The position numbers and the translations under genes were made by a program. This document shows positions 1 through 7,386 of a stretch of DNA of 46,590 nucleotides, one piece after another. The DNA is taken from positions 1-46,590 of IMG/VR virus record IMGVR_UViG_3300038701_001873; one strand, given 5' to 3'. How positions within the stretch are numbered: the stretch's first letter is position 1; each line of letters starts with the position of its first letter. Under the pieces are notes generated by a model that saw only the letters and a program-made list of their open reading frames with translations, did not search any database and was not told the origin of the DNA. The stretch comes from a virus.

Positions 1-127
1 CTCTTCTTTATACTCTTTTGACTCTTTAGAGAAACCTTCTAATTCCATATATAACATGGCCCTATTCTCAGCTATCTTTAGCAGCGGGATTGTTATTATT
101 TGCTTTTCATTTTCAAATTTGATTACT
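1..127. repeat. 127-bp exact direct repeat (copy 1 of joint J2)
   Basis: Bases 1-127 are identical to 37081-37207; the first difference is base 128 (t) against 37208 (c). After this point the two copies lead into unrelated early regions, module A and module B. The length equals a k-mer size often used by assemblers, so the contig start may be a node of an assembly graph. Confidence 0.95.
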
Positions 128-132
128 TTCAT
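1..132 (-). CDS. Small acidic phage protein, N-terminal part, cut by window edge (module A copy)
   Basis: Only the first 44 codons are present; the gene runs off the left edge. Its sequence (start MKVIKFENEK) equals the start of the 99-residue protein at 36913-37212 except that residue 2 is Lys instead of Arg. I do not recognise the family. The start is an ATG at 130-132. It is probably read from the leftward promoter at 379-386 through the structured leader between them. In module B the same gene instead follows the DnaC-like gene. Confidence 0.75.
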   Translation of the reverse strand, partial: MKVIKFENEKQIITIPLLKIAENRAMLYMELEGFSKESKEYKEE

Positions 133-149
133 ATTTCTGTTTTTAATTG

Positions 150-372
150 CTAAAAGGGCGGGCGTTCTACCCTTAACCCGCCCCTAGAAAGAACGATACT
201 ACTTTAAAGATGAGCTATTTATTTGAGAAATACCTAGAAATGATTAAGGGCTTTCCCGTTGGACTAAAACTTTCGAGATTTATGGAAGCAAATCAGAAGC
301 GAAAATTTTAAGGAAAGCCCTTTAATTTTTTTGATACTTCTGAAATTACCTCCCCACTCTTTTGTTTTTAGT
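150..372 (-). ncRNA. Candidate structured leader or small RNA with terminator
   Basis: This stretch of over 300 bases without a gene holds a leftward promoter at 379-386 followed by two structures. The first is a long hairpin: an 11-bp outer stem (246-256 with 312-322) and a 10-bp inner stem (266-275 with 300-309). The inner stem has one position that is a G-U pair on the minus strand but a C-A mismatch on the plus strand, which favours a minus-strand RNA. The second is a GC-rich hairpin at 156-183 followed by four U. The product could be an RNA of about 220 nt or a leader attenuating the gene at 1-132. No known RNA family is recognised. Confidence 0.5.
152..183 (-). terminator. Terminator-like hairpin in leader
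   Basis: GGGCGGG pairs with CCCGCCC (177-183 with 156-162) across a 14-base loop, and the minus strand then has UUUU. Six bases in the loop (163-168, AGAACG on the minus strand) can pair with CGTTCT upstream (190-195), so the hairpin may have a competing or pseudoknotted partner. Confidence 0.5.
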
Positions 373-378
373 CCGCAA

Positions 379-386
379 CAAATATA
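379..386 (-). promoter_or_regulatory. Leftward promoter, TATATTTG
   Basis: The minus strand has a perfect Bacteroidetes -7 motif (TAnnTTTG), giving a start near 372. It is divergent from the promoter at 419-426 and replaces the read-through that the same downstream genes receive from the early operon in module B. Confidence 0.6.
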
Positions 387-418
387 ATAACAATTATTAT
401 TTTAGTTGCTATATTTTG

Positions 419-426
419 TATATTTG
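419..426 (+). promoter_or_regulatory. Rightward promoter, TATATTTG
   Basis: A perfect TAnnTTTG -7 motif lies 31 bases before the ATG of the DUF3127 gene. It decides the start at 458, because the longer reading frame opening at a TTG at 362 would begin upstream of the promoter. Confidence 0.6.
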
Positions 427-457
427 TTTCATAGGAAGCAAAAAAAATCTTAATCTT

Positions 458-808
458 ATGGAAATTACAGGAAGTGTAAAAGCAATACACGAAACGCAAG
501 AAGTAACTCAAACTTTCAAAAAAAGGGAGTTGGTTATTACTACTGAAGAACAATACCCACAAGACATTTTAGTTGAGTTTACACAAGAGAAAACAAGCGT
601 ACTGGATGGTTACTCAGTTGGCGAGAATGTAAAGGTTAACATCAATCTAAGGGGTCGTGAATGGACAAGCCCACAAGGAGAAACTAAATACTTTAATACT
701 ATTCAAGGTTGGAGAATTGAGAAATTAGCTAGTGAAAGCCAAGCACCCTCTGTACCTCCTGCACCTCACGGAAGTAGCGAAAAAGACGAGGACGACCTTC
801 CTTTCTGA
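458..808 (+). CDS. DUF3127 family protein, SSB-like acidic tail
   Basis: This is a 116-residue protein that I recognise as a DUF3127-type Bacteroidetes phage protein. It has a beta-rich body (residues 1-85, with motifs such as QYPQDILVEFTQ and NINLRGREW) and a proline-rich linker ending in DEDDLPF, the acidic tip typical of single-stranded-DNA-binding proteins. It probably binds ssDNA or replication partners; this is inferred from the tail and family. The ATG at 458 is chosen because it follows the promoter. The stop overlaps the next start by one base (TGATG), implying translational coupling with the HNH gene. Confidence 0.85.
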   Translation: MEITGSVKAIHETQEVTQTFKKRELVITTEEQYPQDILVEFTQEKTSVLDGYSVGENVKVNINLRGREWTSPQGETKYFNTIQGWRIEKLASESQAPSVPPAPHGSSEKDEDDLPF

Positions 809-1083
809 TGCCTAAGAAAGATTACAGAAAGGTTTACTTCCAAGAAATGGGCTTATACCCCGAAGAGTACAATCCTTGTGAAGTATGCAAAGCTCCTGGA
901 GTTGATGTTCATCATATTGAAGCTAGAGGAATGGGCGGAACTAAGAAAGAGGACACCATAGATAACTTAATGCTTGTATGTAGGTCTTGCCACGAAAAGT
1001 ACGGAGACAAAAAGCATTTTAAGGATTATCTAAAAACTATTCACGAAGAGGTTATGATTAGAAACGGTATCACTGTTTCTTAA
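808..1083 (+). CDS. HNH-type zinc nuclease, small
   Basis: A 91-residue HNH-fold protein. It has the zinc knuckle CEVC (residues 23-26), the catalytic motif VDVHHIEARGMGG, and a second knuckle CRSCHEKYG after DNLMLV. It likely cuts DNA during replication, recombination or packaging. It is coupled to the DUF3127 gene upstream. Its 3' end overlaps the convergent repressor gene by 14 bases. The protein is little more than the HNH core. Confidence 0.85.
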   Translation: MPKKDYRKVYFQEMGLYPEEYNPCEVCKAPGVDVHHIEARGMGGTKKEDTIDNLMLVCRSCHEKYGDKKHFKDYLKTIHEEVMIRNGITVS

Positions 1084-2017
1084 CGCTCTGAATTACATTA
1101 TATATTTGTTTACACTCGTCTAAAGGGATTACAATATCACTATACATATCGTTTAGAGAATGTAGCCTAATAAAGCCTTTGTCGGTATCGTGTTCAGTAA
1201 TCTGTTTTATTAAAATACCCTCTGTCTCGTGAACTACAACGTAATACTTCCAGCGGTGCAAGTGAAATTTATTAGTCCAATGGTGTCTTTGAATTTCTCT
1301 ACCTAGAACAATAGCTCCATCTTGGATGCTCTCAGACGTTCCATCGTCCATACTATCACCCCTTACCTCAAAACCTCTATAAGTTCCTTTAGGGTTCGAG
1401 TCTTCGGAAAAGAAGGGGTATTTAGGTAGTGTTTCTATATACTCGTCATCGCCGTACCCACTTAAAAACCCTGCGTGTGCAAATTTCGACACTAGAGGCA
1501 CTAATATAATATTAGGGCTTATAATCGGTTCAGCACTATTGCTTTTTAAATAGTTGGCACTTACTGGAAAATCTTGTAAAGGTTCGGCTTTTGGGTATCG
1601 TTCAGGATATATATCTTCGATCTCAACCCCAAACACTTCAATAATCTTATTAGCTACCTTGTCAGGAAGTGAACTTTCTTTTTCTAATAGCGATAAGCGG
1701 GATTGATGAAGCCCTAGCTTGTCAGCCAGTTCACTTTGAGTAAGGTTCTTTTCAGTCCGTAATTTAATAAGATAGTTTACATTACTATTAGTTACGTCTG
1801 AAATTTTACCCACACCATCAAGCACATAGCCCGCATTAATTTTATATAAGCCTGCAAGCTTATGCACTATGGTAGGTGGTGGTTTTGTAGAACTTTTATA
1901 ACGGCTTATTGCGGTTTTATTAAGTTCTAATTTTTTCGCTACTTCGGTTTGTTTATCTCCAAAGTTGACCTTAATAAAATCAAGGGCTTCAGCGAACCTT
2001 GTATTAATTGCTTCCAT
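1070..2017 (-). CDS. LexA-like phage repressor with two HTH domains and S24 peptidase
   Basis: A 315-residue repressor and the likely lysogeny switch of module A. Residues about 20-65 form one helix-turn-helix (TEVAKKLELNKTAISRY) and 84-130 a second XRE-type HTH (LTQSELADKLGLHQSRLSLL). The C-terminal half is an S24/LexA autoprotease: cleavage site Ala182-Gly183 (FAHAGFLSGYGD), nucleophile Ser222 in RGDSM, general base Lys271 in ILIKQI. RecA-stimulated self-cleavage is expected from the family, giving SOS induction. It is divergent from the early operon at 2129, with the operator between. Two DNA-binding domains in one repressor is unusual; one may bind the 6-3-6 palindrome at 2097-2111. Confidence 0.92.
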   Translation of the reverse strand: MEAINTRFAEALDFIKVNFGDKQTEVAKKLELNKTAISRYKSSTKPPPTIVHKLAGLYKINAGYVLDGVGKISDVTNSNVNYLIKLRTEKNLTQSELADKLGLHQSRLSLLEKESSLPDKVANKIIEVFGVEIEDIYPERYPKAEPLQDFPVSANYLKSNSAEPIISPNIILVPLVSKFAHAGFLSGYGDDEYIETLPKYPFFSEDSNPKGTYRGFEVRGDSMDDGTSESIQDGAIVLGREIQRHHWTNKFHLHRWKYYVVVHETEGILIKQITEHDTDKGFIRLHSLNDMYSDIVIPLDECKQIYNVIQSVKKQ

Positions 2018-2070
2018 AATTTTTAATCATTGTCCAATCACATATTTGCAAAAAAGTTGCCAAATTATAT

Positions 2071-2111
2071 TGTTGAATGATATTTTTATATTATATTTGT
2101 TGCATCAACAA
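2071..2111. promoter_or_regulatory. Early promoter and operator of module A
   Basis: The rightward -7 motif TATATTTG lies at 2092-2099. A perfect palindrome TTGTTG-cat-CAACAA (2097-2111) overlaps its downstream edge, and another TTGTTG half-site lies at 2071-2076 (allowing one base). Repressor binding here would block the early operon. The 6-3-6 geometry matches the operator of module B (42295-42309) although the bases differ. Confidence 0.65.
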
Positions 2112-2128
2112 CAACGAATTAATATAAT

Positions 2129-2599
2129 ATGCTAACTTTTAACAACATAGTAACAAGCAAGGACTTAAAAGTTTTACTTGATAATTGCTACGAAAATAAT
2201 GATTTAGAACTAGAGGACTTTGATATTATCGAAAATATATTGTCCGCTAGGTATATAAATGTTAGCGATTTCAGAAAATATACAGTCGGTTTCCCTGAGT
2301 ATTTTGATGATGAAAGTTTTAACGATTGGTTGGTTTCTAGCCTAGAGTTAAGTATAAGCCTTGATTTGGTTAAGGTTTTAGAGAAAGACCATTTAGACCT
2401 TGTTGATGCTTACGAGTTTGAAAGAAGAATATCATCACCAATATCGCCTGAGAGTTTCCTTTCTCACTTAGGACACGAAAACCCCACCGCTTTCATTATC
2501 GAGAGTGGTTTACAACTAGAATTTAACAAAGAAGTATTCCCTGAGCGTAATAGCTTGAAAGGAATGTTACATAACCTAACTAGAGCCCTATCAGCCTAA
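2129..2599 (+). CDS. Early protein of unknown function, first gene of module A operon
   Basis: A 156-residue acidic protein, mostly helical by composition, with no membrane segment or known motif. As the first product of the early operon under repressor control, it may act on regulation or host takeover. There is no clear counterpart in module B, whose first early gene (41849-42244) encodes a different protein. The stop overlaps the next start by one base (TAATG), so translation is coupled. Confidence 0.75.
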   Translation: MLTFNNIVTSKDLKVLLDNCYENNDLELEDFDIIENILSARYINVSDFRKYTVGFPEYFDDESFNDWLVSSLELSISLDLVKVLEKDHLDLVDAYEFERRISSPISPESFLSHLGHENPTAFIIESGLQLEFNKEVFPERNSLKGMLHNLTRALSA

Positions 2600-2874
2600 T
2601 GGATATAGATGTACTAAATAGCCACTTACAAGCTTGTGATGCTGAATTATACGGAGTTGAGTATCAACAAATCGCAGATAAATCTGACCTATCCAAAACA
2701 TACGTTCAGATGATATTGAAAGGTAATAACAAAAGCGTTGACGAACTTAAAACAAAGGTTCTTGAAAATGCACAAAGAGTATTGCGAAAAAAAGCCGAGC
2801 GACTTAGAAACCAAGCTAGAGAATGTTCTACGGTGGCTCAAAGAATAGGCAAACTAAAAGAATTTCAAGCCTAA
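2599..2874 (+). CDS. Small HTH-like early protein
   Basis: A 91-residue protein. Residues 18-50 (VEYQQIADKSDLSKTYVQMI) look like a helix-turn-helix, followed by a basic helical tail rich in Lys, Arg and Gln. It is a likely DNA-binding early regulator, perhaps Cro-like by position, but no family is recognised. It overlaps both neighbours by one base in a tightly coupled operon. Confidence 0.7.
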   Translation: MDIDVLNSHLQACDAELYGVEYQQIADKSDLSKTYVQMILKGNNKSVDELKTKVLENAQRVLRKKAERLRNQARECSTVAQRIGKLKEFQA

Positions 2875-3176
2875 TGTACGTTTCTGATATAATAAATTGG
2901 GAAAGGGCGGGAAAACTTAAAGGTCTCGAACCTGAAGAACTTACAAGGCTTTTAAAAGCTATAGAAAGTAATCACACACCTCTTAGCCCAAAAGCAATTA
3001 TCAAAGCTACAAAGGTTGCAAAGCTACTTAACTACGAAAGCACAAACGCTTTAAAAAAGTGGATTAAAAAAACGCCTGAGTGCCTATTAATAGAAGCTAA
3101 GAAAGGAGGTTACAAATACGCTAGTGTGGAAGCTGAACTAGATAGACAATATGGAGAAAGCAGACCACGAAGCTAG
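2874..3176 (+). CDS. Small DNA-binding-like protein, homologue of 41320-41613
   Basis: A 100-residue protein starting at the ATG fused to the previous stop (TAATG at 2872-2876), which is better placed than an upstream in-frame alternative. Its C-terminal 50 residues (KATKVAKLLNYES, LKKWIKKTPECL, YKYASVEAELDR) align with those of the module B protein at 41320-41613. The pattern of a helix pair followed by a basic hairpin suggests a winged or MerR-like DNA-binding fold. Function unknown. Confidence 0.75.
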   Translation: MYVSDIINWERAGKLKGLEPEELTRLLKAIESNHTPLSPKAIIKATKVAKLLNYESTNALKKWIKKTPECLLIEAKKGGYKYASVEAELDRQYGESRPRS

Positions 3177-3294
3177 AAAGAGATTACTGTTTGATGCCTC
3201 AAAAGGGAAACTAACAGATTTAACAGTAGGTCAATTTGCAAGGTGGCAAAAGACTTACGGAATATCAACTCAAAAATTGATTAACAATGATTAG
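3151..3294 (+). CDS. Very small conserved early protein (47 aa)
   Basis: A 47-residue frame that begins inside the end of the previous gene and overlaps the next start by 8 bases. The body (LLFDASKGKLTDLTVGQFAR, then WQKTYGIST) matches the C-terminal two thirds of the 61-residue protein at 39503-39688 in module B, and it keeps the same place directly before the winged-helix gene. This conservation between otherwise different modules supports a real gene. Function unknown. Confidence 0.75.
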   Translation: MEKADHEARKRLLFDASKGKLTDLTVGQFARWQKTYGISTQKLINND

Positions 3295-3652
3295 ATACAT
3301 TCCTCAAACAAGCTTAGATGCTTATCACGACCCAACGGATAAAGCCAAAAGGATTAGCCTTCAAGAGTTAATCAAAGACTTTTTTGCAATGAACCCTAGT
3401 CAGGATTTTACCATTCGTGAAGTCTCAGAAGCTATTAAAGTCCCTTACTCTTCAGTTCAAAAAAGAATAAGCGATTTAGATGGAATTAACATCAAACGCC
3501 ACCGCACAAGACTAGAAAATAATAGAGAAAACGGCACATATATATTCTATACAGGCGAACCTATTATAAAAGAGAACTTTAAAGACAAGGCTCTAAAATG
3601 GGTAGAAAGTAAGCTAGGTATAGAGGGCAGAAAAGAACTAGAAGCATTATAA
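3287..3652 (+). CDS. Winged-helix early protein, homologue of 39108-39506
   Basis: A 121-residue protein whose region about 25-75 reads as a winged helix-turn-helix (FTIREVSEAIKVPYSSVQKR, then a basic wing and YIFYTG). It resembles the module B protein at 39108-39506 (shared TSL-AYHD start, HTH, and a wing ending in FYTG). Likely a DNA-binding regulator or replication accessory. It follows the 47-residue gene with an 8-base overlap, the same order as in module B. Confidence 0.8.
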   Translation: MIRYIPQTSLDAYHDPTDKAKRISLQELIKDFFAMNPSQDFTIREVSEAIKVPYSSVQKRISDLDGINIKRHRTRLENNRENGTYIFYTGEPIIKENFKDKALKWVESKLGIEGRKELEAL

Positions 3653-3661
3653 ACAAAGAAA

Positions 3662-3675
3662 GCCCCTTTCGGGGC
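3662..3675. other. GC-rich intergenic hairpin
   Basis: GCCCC pairs with GGGGC around TTTC between two co-directional early genes. There is no U-run, so it is more likely an RNA-stability or pausing element than a terminator. A similar hairpin sits ahead of the annealing-protein gene in module B (41300-41315). Confidence 0.4.
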
Positions 3676-3696
3676 AGTCAACAACACAACAAATAT

Positions 3697-4092
3697 ATGA
3701 AATCAAAAGTAACAAAGGCAGAATTTAAAAACGACTACGATAGTAAGTATGGTACTATGAATGTATTTACTATCGAGTTTGAAAACGGACAAAAAGGGCA
3801 ATACCAATCCAAAAGCCGAAATCAAGACAAGTTTGTAGTTGGTAAAGAAGCGGAATATGAAGTAACGCCTGTTGATGGTTATCCCGACAAAATAAAGCCA
3901 GTACAAGCCAACAATTTTACAGGGGCTAAAAAGTTCGACCCTGTTGCTGAAGAGAAAAGGCAAAAACTAATCGTTGCCCAATCATCAATAAAAGCAGCGG
4001 TTGATTTAGCAGTTGGCGGGGTTGTTAAGTATGAACAACTAGAAGCTGCCAGCAAAAAGATTTACGAAATAGCTTATAAAATTTCAGAATAA
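3697..4092 (+). CDS. Early protein, possibly OB-fold ssDNA binding
   Basis: A 131-residue basic protein. The first 70 residues alternate as beta strands (MNVFTIEFENGQKGQY, KFVVGKEAEYEV) in a way compatible with an OB fold, and a helical tail follows. It may bind ssDNA in the module A replication or recombination set; this is inference from composition and place. It overlaps the next gene by one base. Confidence 0.7.
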   Translation: MKSKVTKAEFKNDYDSKYGTMNVFTIEFENGQKGQYQSKSRNQDKFVVGKEAEYEVTPVDGYPDKIKPVQANNFTGAKKFDPVAEEKRQKLIVAQSSIKAAVDLAVGGVVKYEQLEAASKKIYEIAYKISE

Positions 4093-4565
4093 TGGACACA
4101 TTCACACCTGAAAAACCAAGCGATGAGGAAATCGCATACTCAGTATTAAAGACTGAGAATATCCACACTCAAATCGAAGATATTGTAAACGCTACTGAGG
4201 GTGGATACATAGACGAACTAAAAGCGTTGGTTGCCTTAAAAGAGCTAGAGAGGCACATCAAAGAGGCTTTAGGTAAAGTTGATGAAAAGGCAACAAGCGA
4301 GGCTGAAAAATACAGAGGTCAAAATCTAGAAGTATTTGGGGCTAAACTGGAAGTAAGGAAAACTGCGGGGCGTTGGGATTACTCAAACATCCCTGAAATT
4401 CAAGAAAAGAAATCTGAGATTAAGGAACTTGAAAAAGAAGCTCAACAAGCTTACCACGCCTATTTAAAAGGCTCAAATATAGTTACCAATGATGGAGAAG
4501 TAAAACCCTTCGCTTCTTATAGGGATGGTAAGGAAAAGGTTTTTGTAACACTCCCTAAGAAATGA
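4092..4565 (+). CDS. Early helical protein of unknown function
   Basis: A 157-residue protein, mainly helical (residues 35-135) and rich in Glu and Lys, with a conserved-looking core FGAKLEVRKTAGRWDYSNIP. I recall similar proteins in recombination or replication cassettes of Bacteroidetes phages, but no function is established here. It overlaps the neighbours on both sides by 1-4 bases. Confidence 0.72.
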   Translation: MDTFTPEKPSDEEIAYSVLKTENIHTQIEDIVNATEGGYIDELKALVALKELERHIKEALGKVDEKATSEAEKYRGQNLEVFGAKLEVRKTAGRWDYSNIPEIQEKKSEIKELEKEAQQAYHAYLKGSNIVTNDGEVKPFASYRDGKEKVFVTLPKK

Positions 4566-4954
4566 AAGAACTACTAGAAAGGTGGCTTATTTATGGTCAA
4601 GGTATTATAGATGCAAGCCCTGAACTAGACCAATTACTAGCTGACACTAAAGAGGCTTTAAAAGTTGAAAACGGCTCGCCTGAACAACTGGTCTATGTGA
4701 TGAATGAAATGCTAGGCAGGCGATTTAAAACCACACCAAAGGTTAAGAGCCAATTTAAGGCAAGGTTAAAGGAAGGGTACACATTAGCAGAAATGCAAAC
4801 AGCGGTTGAGAATTATCTATCAAGTGATTTAACCGATAGCCGCTATTTAACACCTGAGTTTATCACGAACCCAAACAAATTAGAGAAGTGGCTAAATGCC
4901 ACCCCCACCAAAGAAAAGAGTAAAACACAAGAAGCTTTAGAATGGGAGAAGTAG
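4562..4954 (+). CDS. Phage replication-type C-terminal domain protein
   Basis: A 130-residue protein. Residues about 40-110 (VYVMNEMLGRRFKTTP, then FKARLKEGYTLAEMQTAV and YLTPEFITNPNKLEKWLN) match the conserved phage C-terminal domain found at the end of replication initiators (Phg_2220_C type). The usual N-terminal DNA-binding part is missing, so it is a stand-alone version or works with the next gene, which overlaps it by 13 bases. A replication role is inferred. Confidence 0.75.
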   Translation: MKELLERWLIYGQGIIDASPELDQLLADTKEALKVENGSPEQLVYVMNEMLGRRFKTTPKVKSQFKARLKEGYTLAEMQTAVENYLSSDLTDSRYLTPEFITNPNKLEKWLNATPTKEKSKTQEALEWEK

Positions 4955-5730
4955 CAGTTTACAAATCGCCCGCTTTAGTAGCTATACAAGATAGTCAGCT
5001 TATTCAGGACTGCACGAAACAGCAGTTAGAAGCAGAAGTGCAAGTTCTAATAAGTAAAGCCTTATTGTATTTAGGCAAAACCTTGCCATTGGAAGACAAG
5101 CAAATGTACAGGGAAATGATTGTTAGAGCCTTATTTAATGATTTTCCAATGATGCGCCTTAATGAGATAGGACTGGCTGTAAATATGGGTATCAAAGGCA
5201 ATCTAAACACCGAATATAGAAACGTCAGCCCAGTTGCATTTGGCGAGTGGATGAAGCTCTACAAAGTCTCAGATGCTAGGCGTTTAGCAATGCAGAAATA
5301 TAAAAAAATGGAAGCAGAAGTAAAAAAACTACCCCCTCAAGAGATTGGAGAAGATATTATCAAAAATAGGGTTGAAGAGTTATTTCAAGATTTTAAGAAT
5401 ACTGGAGACTTTGACGATTACGGACAACTAGCATATACGCACCTAAAAAAGCTTGAGCTAATAGTTCATCCAAAGAAACAAACGGAGCTATTCAACAGGG
5501 CAAAAAGAGAGTACTACGAAACTCAAAAAAGAAGAAGGGAAAATGCCAAATCTAATAACGATATAGCAAAGTTTAGAGATACTAAGACTATCATTAAATC
5601 CTTTTTATCCGCCTACAAAAACGACTCTTTGGAAGCCAACCAAATAGAGGCTATCAAAAGAAGTGCAAAAAAAATATTAGTAAAAGAGCAATTTGAAAAA
5701 AGAAAAAACCAAAAAACATTTTTTATATGA
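4942..5730 (+). CDS. Putative replication-associated protein
   Basis: A 262-residue protein, helical and basic at the C-terminus, with no visible ATPase or nuclease motif. Residues 75-120 contain NIKGNLNTEYRNVSP-like sequence (as MGIKGNLNTEYRNVS) seen in phage replication-region proteins. It follows the replication-domain gene with a 13-base overlap. It may be a replisome organiser or loader partner; module A has no DnaC-like gene. Function not proven by sequence. Confidence 0.7.
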   Translation: MGEVAVYKSPALVAIQDSQLIQDCTKQQLEAEVQVLISKALLYLGKTLPLEDKQMYREMIVRALFNDFPMMRLNEIGLAVNMGIKGNLNTEYRNVSPVAFGEWMKLYKVSDARRLAMQKYKKMEAEVKKLPPQEIGEDIIKNRVEELFQDFKNTGDFDDYGQLAYTHLKKLELIVHPKKQTELFNRAKREYYETQKRRRENAKSNNDIAKFRDTKTIIKSFLSAYKNDSLEANQIEAIKRSAKKILVKEQFEKRKNQKTFFI

Positions 5731-5891
5731 GTGGAGCAAGGGAGGTATTAGAGAACAATTCAAGTAGTGAAAGAGCAAAGGCATTGAGAGCCTTAAAGAA
5801 AGTCAAAGAGTTTGAGAAAAGAACAAAAGATGATTTTCATTGGGTAAAGATTTTCAAGGGTGTTAAACGAGTTATGAAATCAATACAATAA
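5727..5891 (+). CDS. Small basic early protein (54 aa)
   Basis: A 54-residue Lys/Arg-rich helical frame starting MSGAREVLEN, with its ATG overlapping the previous stop by 4 bases (ATGA). The coupling and charge pattern fit a real small phage protein. Function unknown. Confidence 0.6.
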   Translation: MSGAREVLENNSSSERAKALRALKKVKEFEKRTKDDFHWVKIFKGVKRVMKSIQ

Positions 5892-5916
5892 CGAATAAAA
5901 ATTAAAAATAGATAAA

Positions 5917-6279
5917 ATGACAAATACAGACGTAGTAAAAAAACTAATCGGAAATGTTCAACCTTATGGAGCTACCCATATTGATAACGAAAGGTTTGAA
6001 AACCTAAAAGCAATGTGCAAACTGGTAAATGAACTTGTTACTGAAATTGATACGGTTTCTTACAAAAATAAGGATAGACACGAACACAGTATGAAACAAA
6101 TGGCGGATTATGCTAGCAACTTTTTAAGTAATACGCTTGGGATTGTTGAGTCGAATGAAAAACTAATGAAACAACTTGAATTACTTTTAGATAGTTGTGA
6201 TAGCAATCACGCACTTGAAGTTGTTGGGTATAAAAGAGGTGTATTAGGTGCAATAGACCTAGTAAATAAACATTCTTAG
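5917..6279 (+). CDS. Early protein of unknown function
   Basis: A 120-residue acidic, mostly helical protein (start MTNTDVVKKL) without known motifs. It lies in the rightward early operon, followed after 3 bases by the VRR-NUC gene. Function unknown. Confidence 0.75.
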   Translation: MTNTDVVKKLIGNVQPYGATHIDNERFENLKAMCKLVNELVTEIDTVSYKNKDRHEHSMKQMADYASNFLSNTLGIVESNEKLMKQLELLLDSCDSNHALEVVGYKRGVLGAIDLVNKHS

Positions 6280-6282
6280 ATT

Positions 6283-6630
6283 ATGACCGAAAGCCAAATA
6301 CAAGAAGCTTGTGTTAAGTGGTTTAGATACCAATATCCTGAGTTAAAAAGATGCTTATTTGCTATTCCTAACGGTGGTGCAAGAACCCCTAAAGGTGGAG
6401 CAACTTTAAAAAAAGAGGGTGTTTTAGCAGGTGTTGCTGACTTGTTCTTAAGTAAACCAAATCAGACCTATCACGGCTTTTATATTGAAATGAAAACCCC
6501 AAAAGGTACTCAACAGCCCAGTCAAAAGGAATTTGAGAAAGAGGCAATAAAACAAGGTTACAAATACCTAGTGATAAGAAGCTTTGATGATTTTGAGAAA
6601 GAGGTTAAAGCTTACTTAAATGAAGTTTGA
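6283..6630 (+). CDS. VRR-NUC domain nuclease
   Basis: A 115-residue stand-alone VRR-NUC nuclease of the PD-(D/E)XK superfamily. The features are Glu at residue 8 (QIQEACVKWF), IPNGGARTPKGGATLK, the catalytic GVADLFL (Asp) followed by GFYIEMKTPKG (Glu and Lys), then PSQKEFEKEA. Phage proteins of this type cut branched DNA, for example Holliday or flap structures. It overlaps the NinB-like gene by 11 bases, so the two probably work together in module A recombination. Module B instead has a RecE-like nuclease and an annealing protein. Confidence 0.9.
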   Translation: MTESQIQEACVKWFRYQYPELKRCLFAIPNGGARTPKGGATLKKEGVLAGVADLFLSKPNQTYHGFYIEMKTPKGTQQPSQKEFEKEAIKQGYKYLVIRSFDDFEKEVKAYLNEV

Positions 6631-7069
6631 ATTTTACAGCACCGTAGAGCAGGGTAAGCTAAAACGCAATAGGGGTCTTGTGGCCGAAGCCATACAGTCA
6701 TTTGAAGGTAAGACTATTGAAATAACTATTCGTAAAGCCAGGAACAAGAGAAGCAATAACCAAAACCGCTATCTGTGGGGTTGTGTTTACCCTATCCTAA
6801 GACAAGGTTTTAAAGACTTAGGCACACTTATGACCCTTGAACAAGTACATTCTTTTATGAAGGATTACTTTATTCAGCATCAGCCTGAGAGTATTATTAT
6901 TAGAGAGGTTCATATTCCCAACTCAGATACTACGGTAAAGACTATCAAAAGCACTACTGAACTGACCCCTACTGAGTTTAACGAATACAAAAACGAGCTT
7001 CAGCATTTCGGGGTTGAAATGTTAGGGGTTGATATTCCTGACCCGAATGAGCAGGTGTCCTTTTTGTAG
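6620..7069 (+). CDS. NinB-like recombination protein
   Basis: A 149-residue protein. The block TIRKARNKRSNNQNRYLWG followed by a hydrophobic helix resembles lambda NinB (Orf), which binds ssDNA and helps recombination without RecFOR. The length is near that of the family. It overlaps the VRR-NUC gene. The rest (TTELTPTEFNEYKNELQHFG) also fits the NinB C-terminal part. The exact family needs a profile search. Confidence 0.65.
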   Translation: MKFEFYSTVEQGKLKRNRGLVAEAIQSFEGKTIEITIRKARNKRSNNQNRYLWGCVYPILRQGFKDLGTLMTLEQVHSFMKDYFIQHQPESIIIREVHIPNSDTTVKTIKSTTELTPTEFNEYKNELQHFGVEMLGVDIPDPNEQVSFL

Positions 7070-7161
7070 TTTGTAATATTTTTATTACTTTCATTAAGCC
7101 TTAATAAAACACCATTGTAATAATCTTTATATCAGACTTGTATGATTTAATTTAAACATTT

Positions 7162-7386
7162 ATGAAGAAGGGAGAATACTTTTTTGCGCAGGAAAACTAT
7201 GGAAATGTAAGAAAAGGCGACATATTAAAAACCAAACCATTCAAAAAACCATCAAGCCAAGAATTTTTGGCGGTTGTAGATAATATGCTTTGTACCTTAT
7301 TACCAAATCAAACAAAAAAAGAAACTGGGGATTTCATCCCTTATTGGAAAATACGAAAGGTTGAAGAAGTCATTAGGTCGTATTAA
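7162..7386 (+). CDS. Small protein of unknown function next to integrase A
   Basis: A 74-residue basic protein (start MKKGEYFFAQENYGNVRKGD), possibly a small beta-barrel by its alternating pattern. It is the last rightward gene of module A. It overlaps the convergent integrase gene by 14 bases. A 92-base gap separates it from the early operon, so it may have its own promoter. Possible excisionase or moron by position only. Confidence 0.65.
   Translation: MKKGEYFFAQENYGNVRKGDILKTKPFKKPSSQEFLAVVDNMLCTLLPNQTKKETGDFIPYWKIRKVEEVIRSY

Noticed and set aside
362-457. N-terminal extension of the DUF3127 protein from TTG at 362
   Set aside because: The extension would start upstream of a perfect promoter motif and has a composition unlike the rest of the protein.
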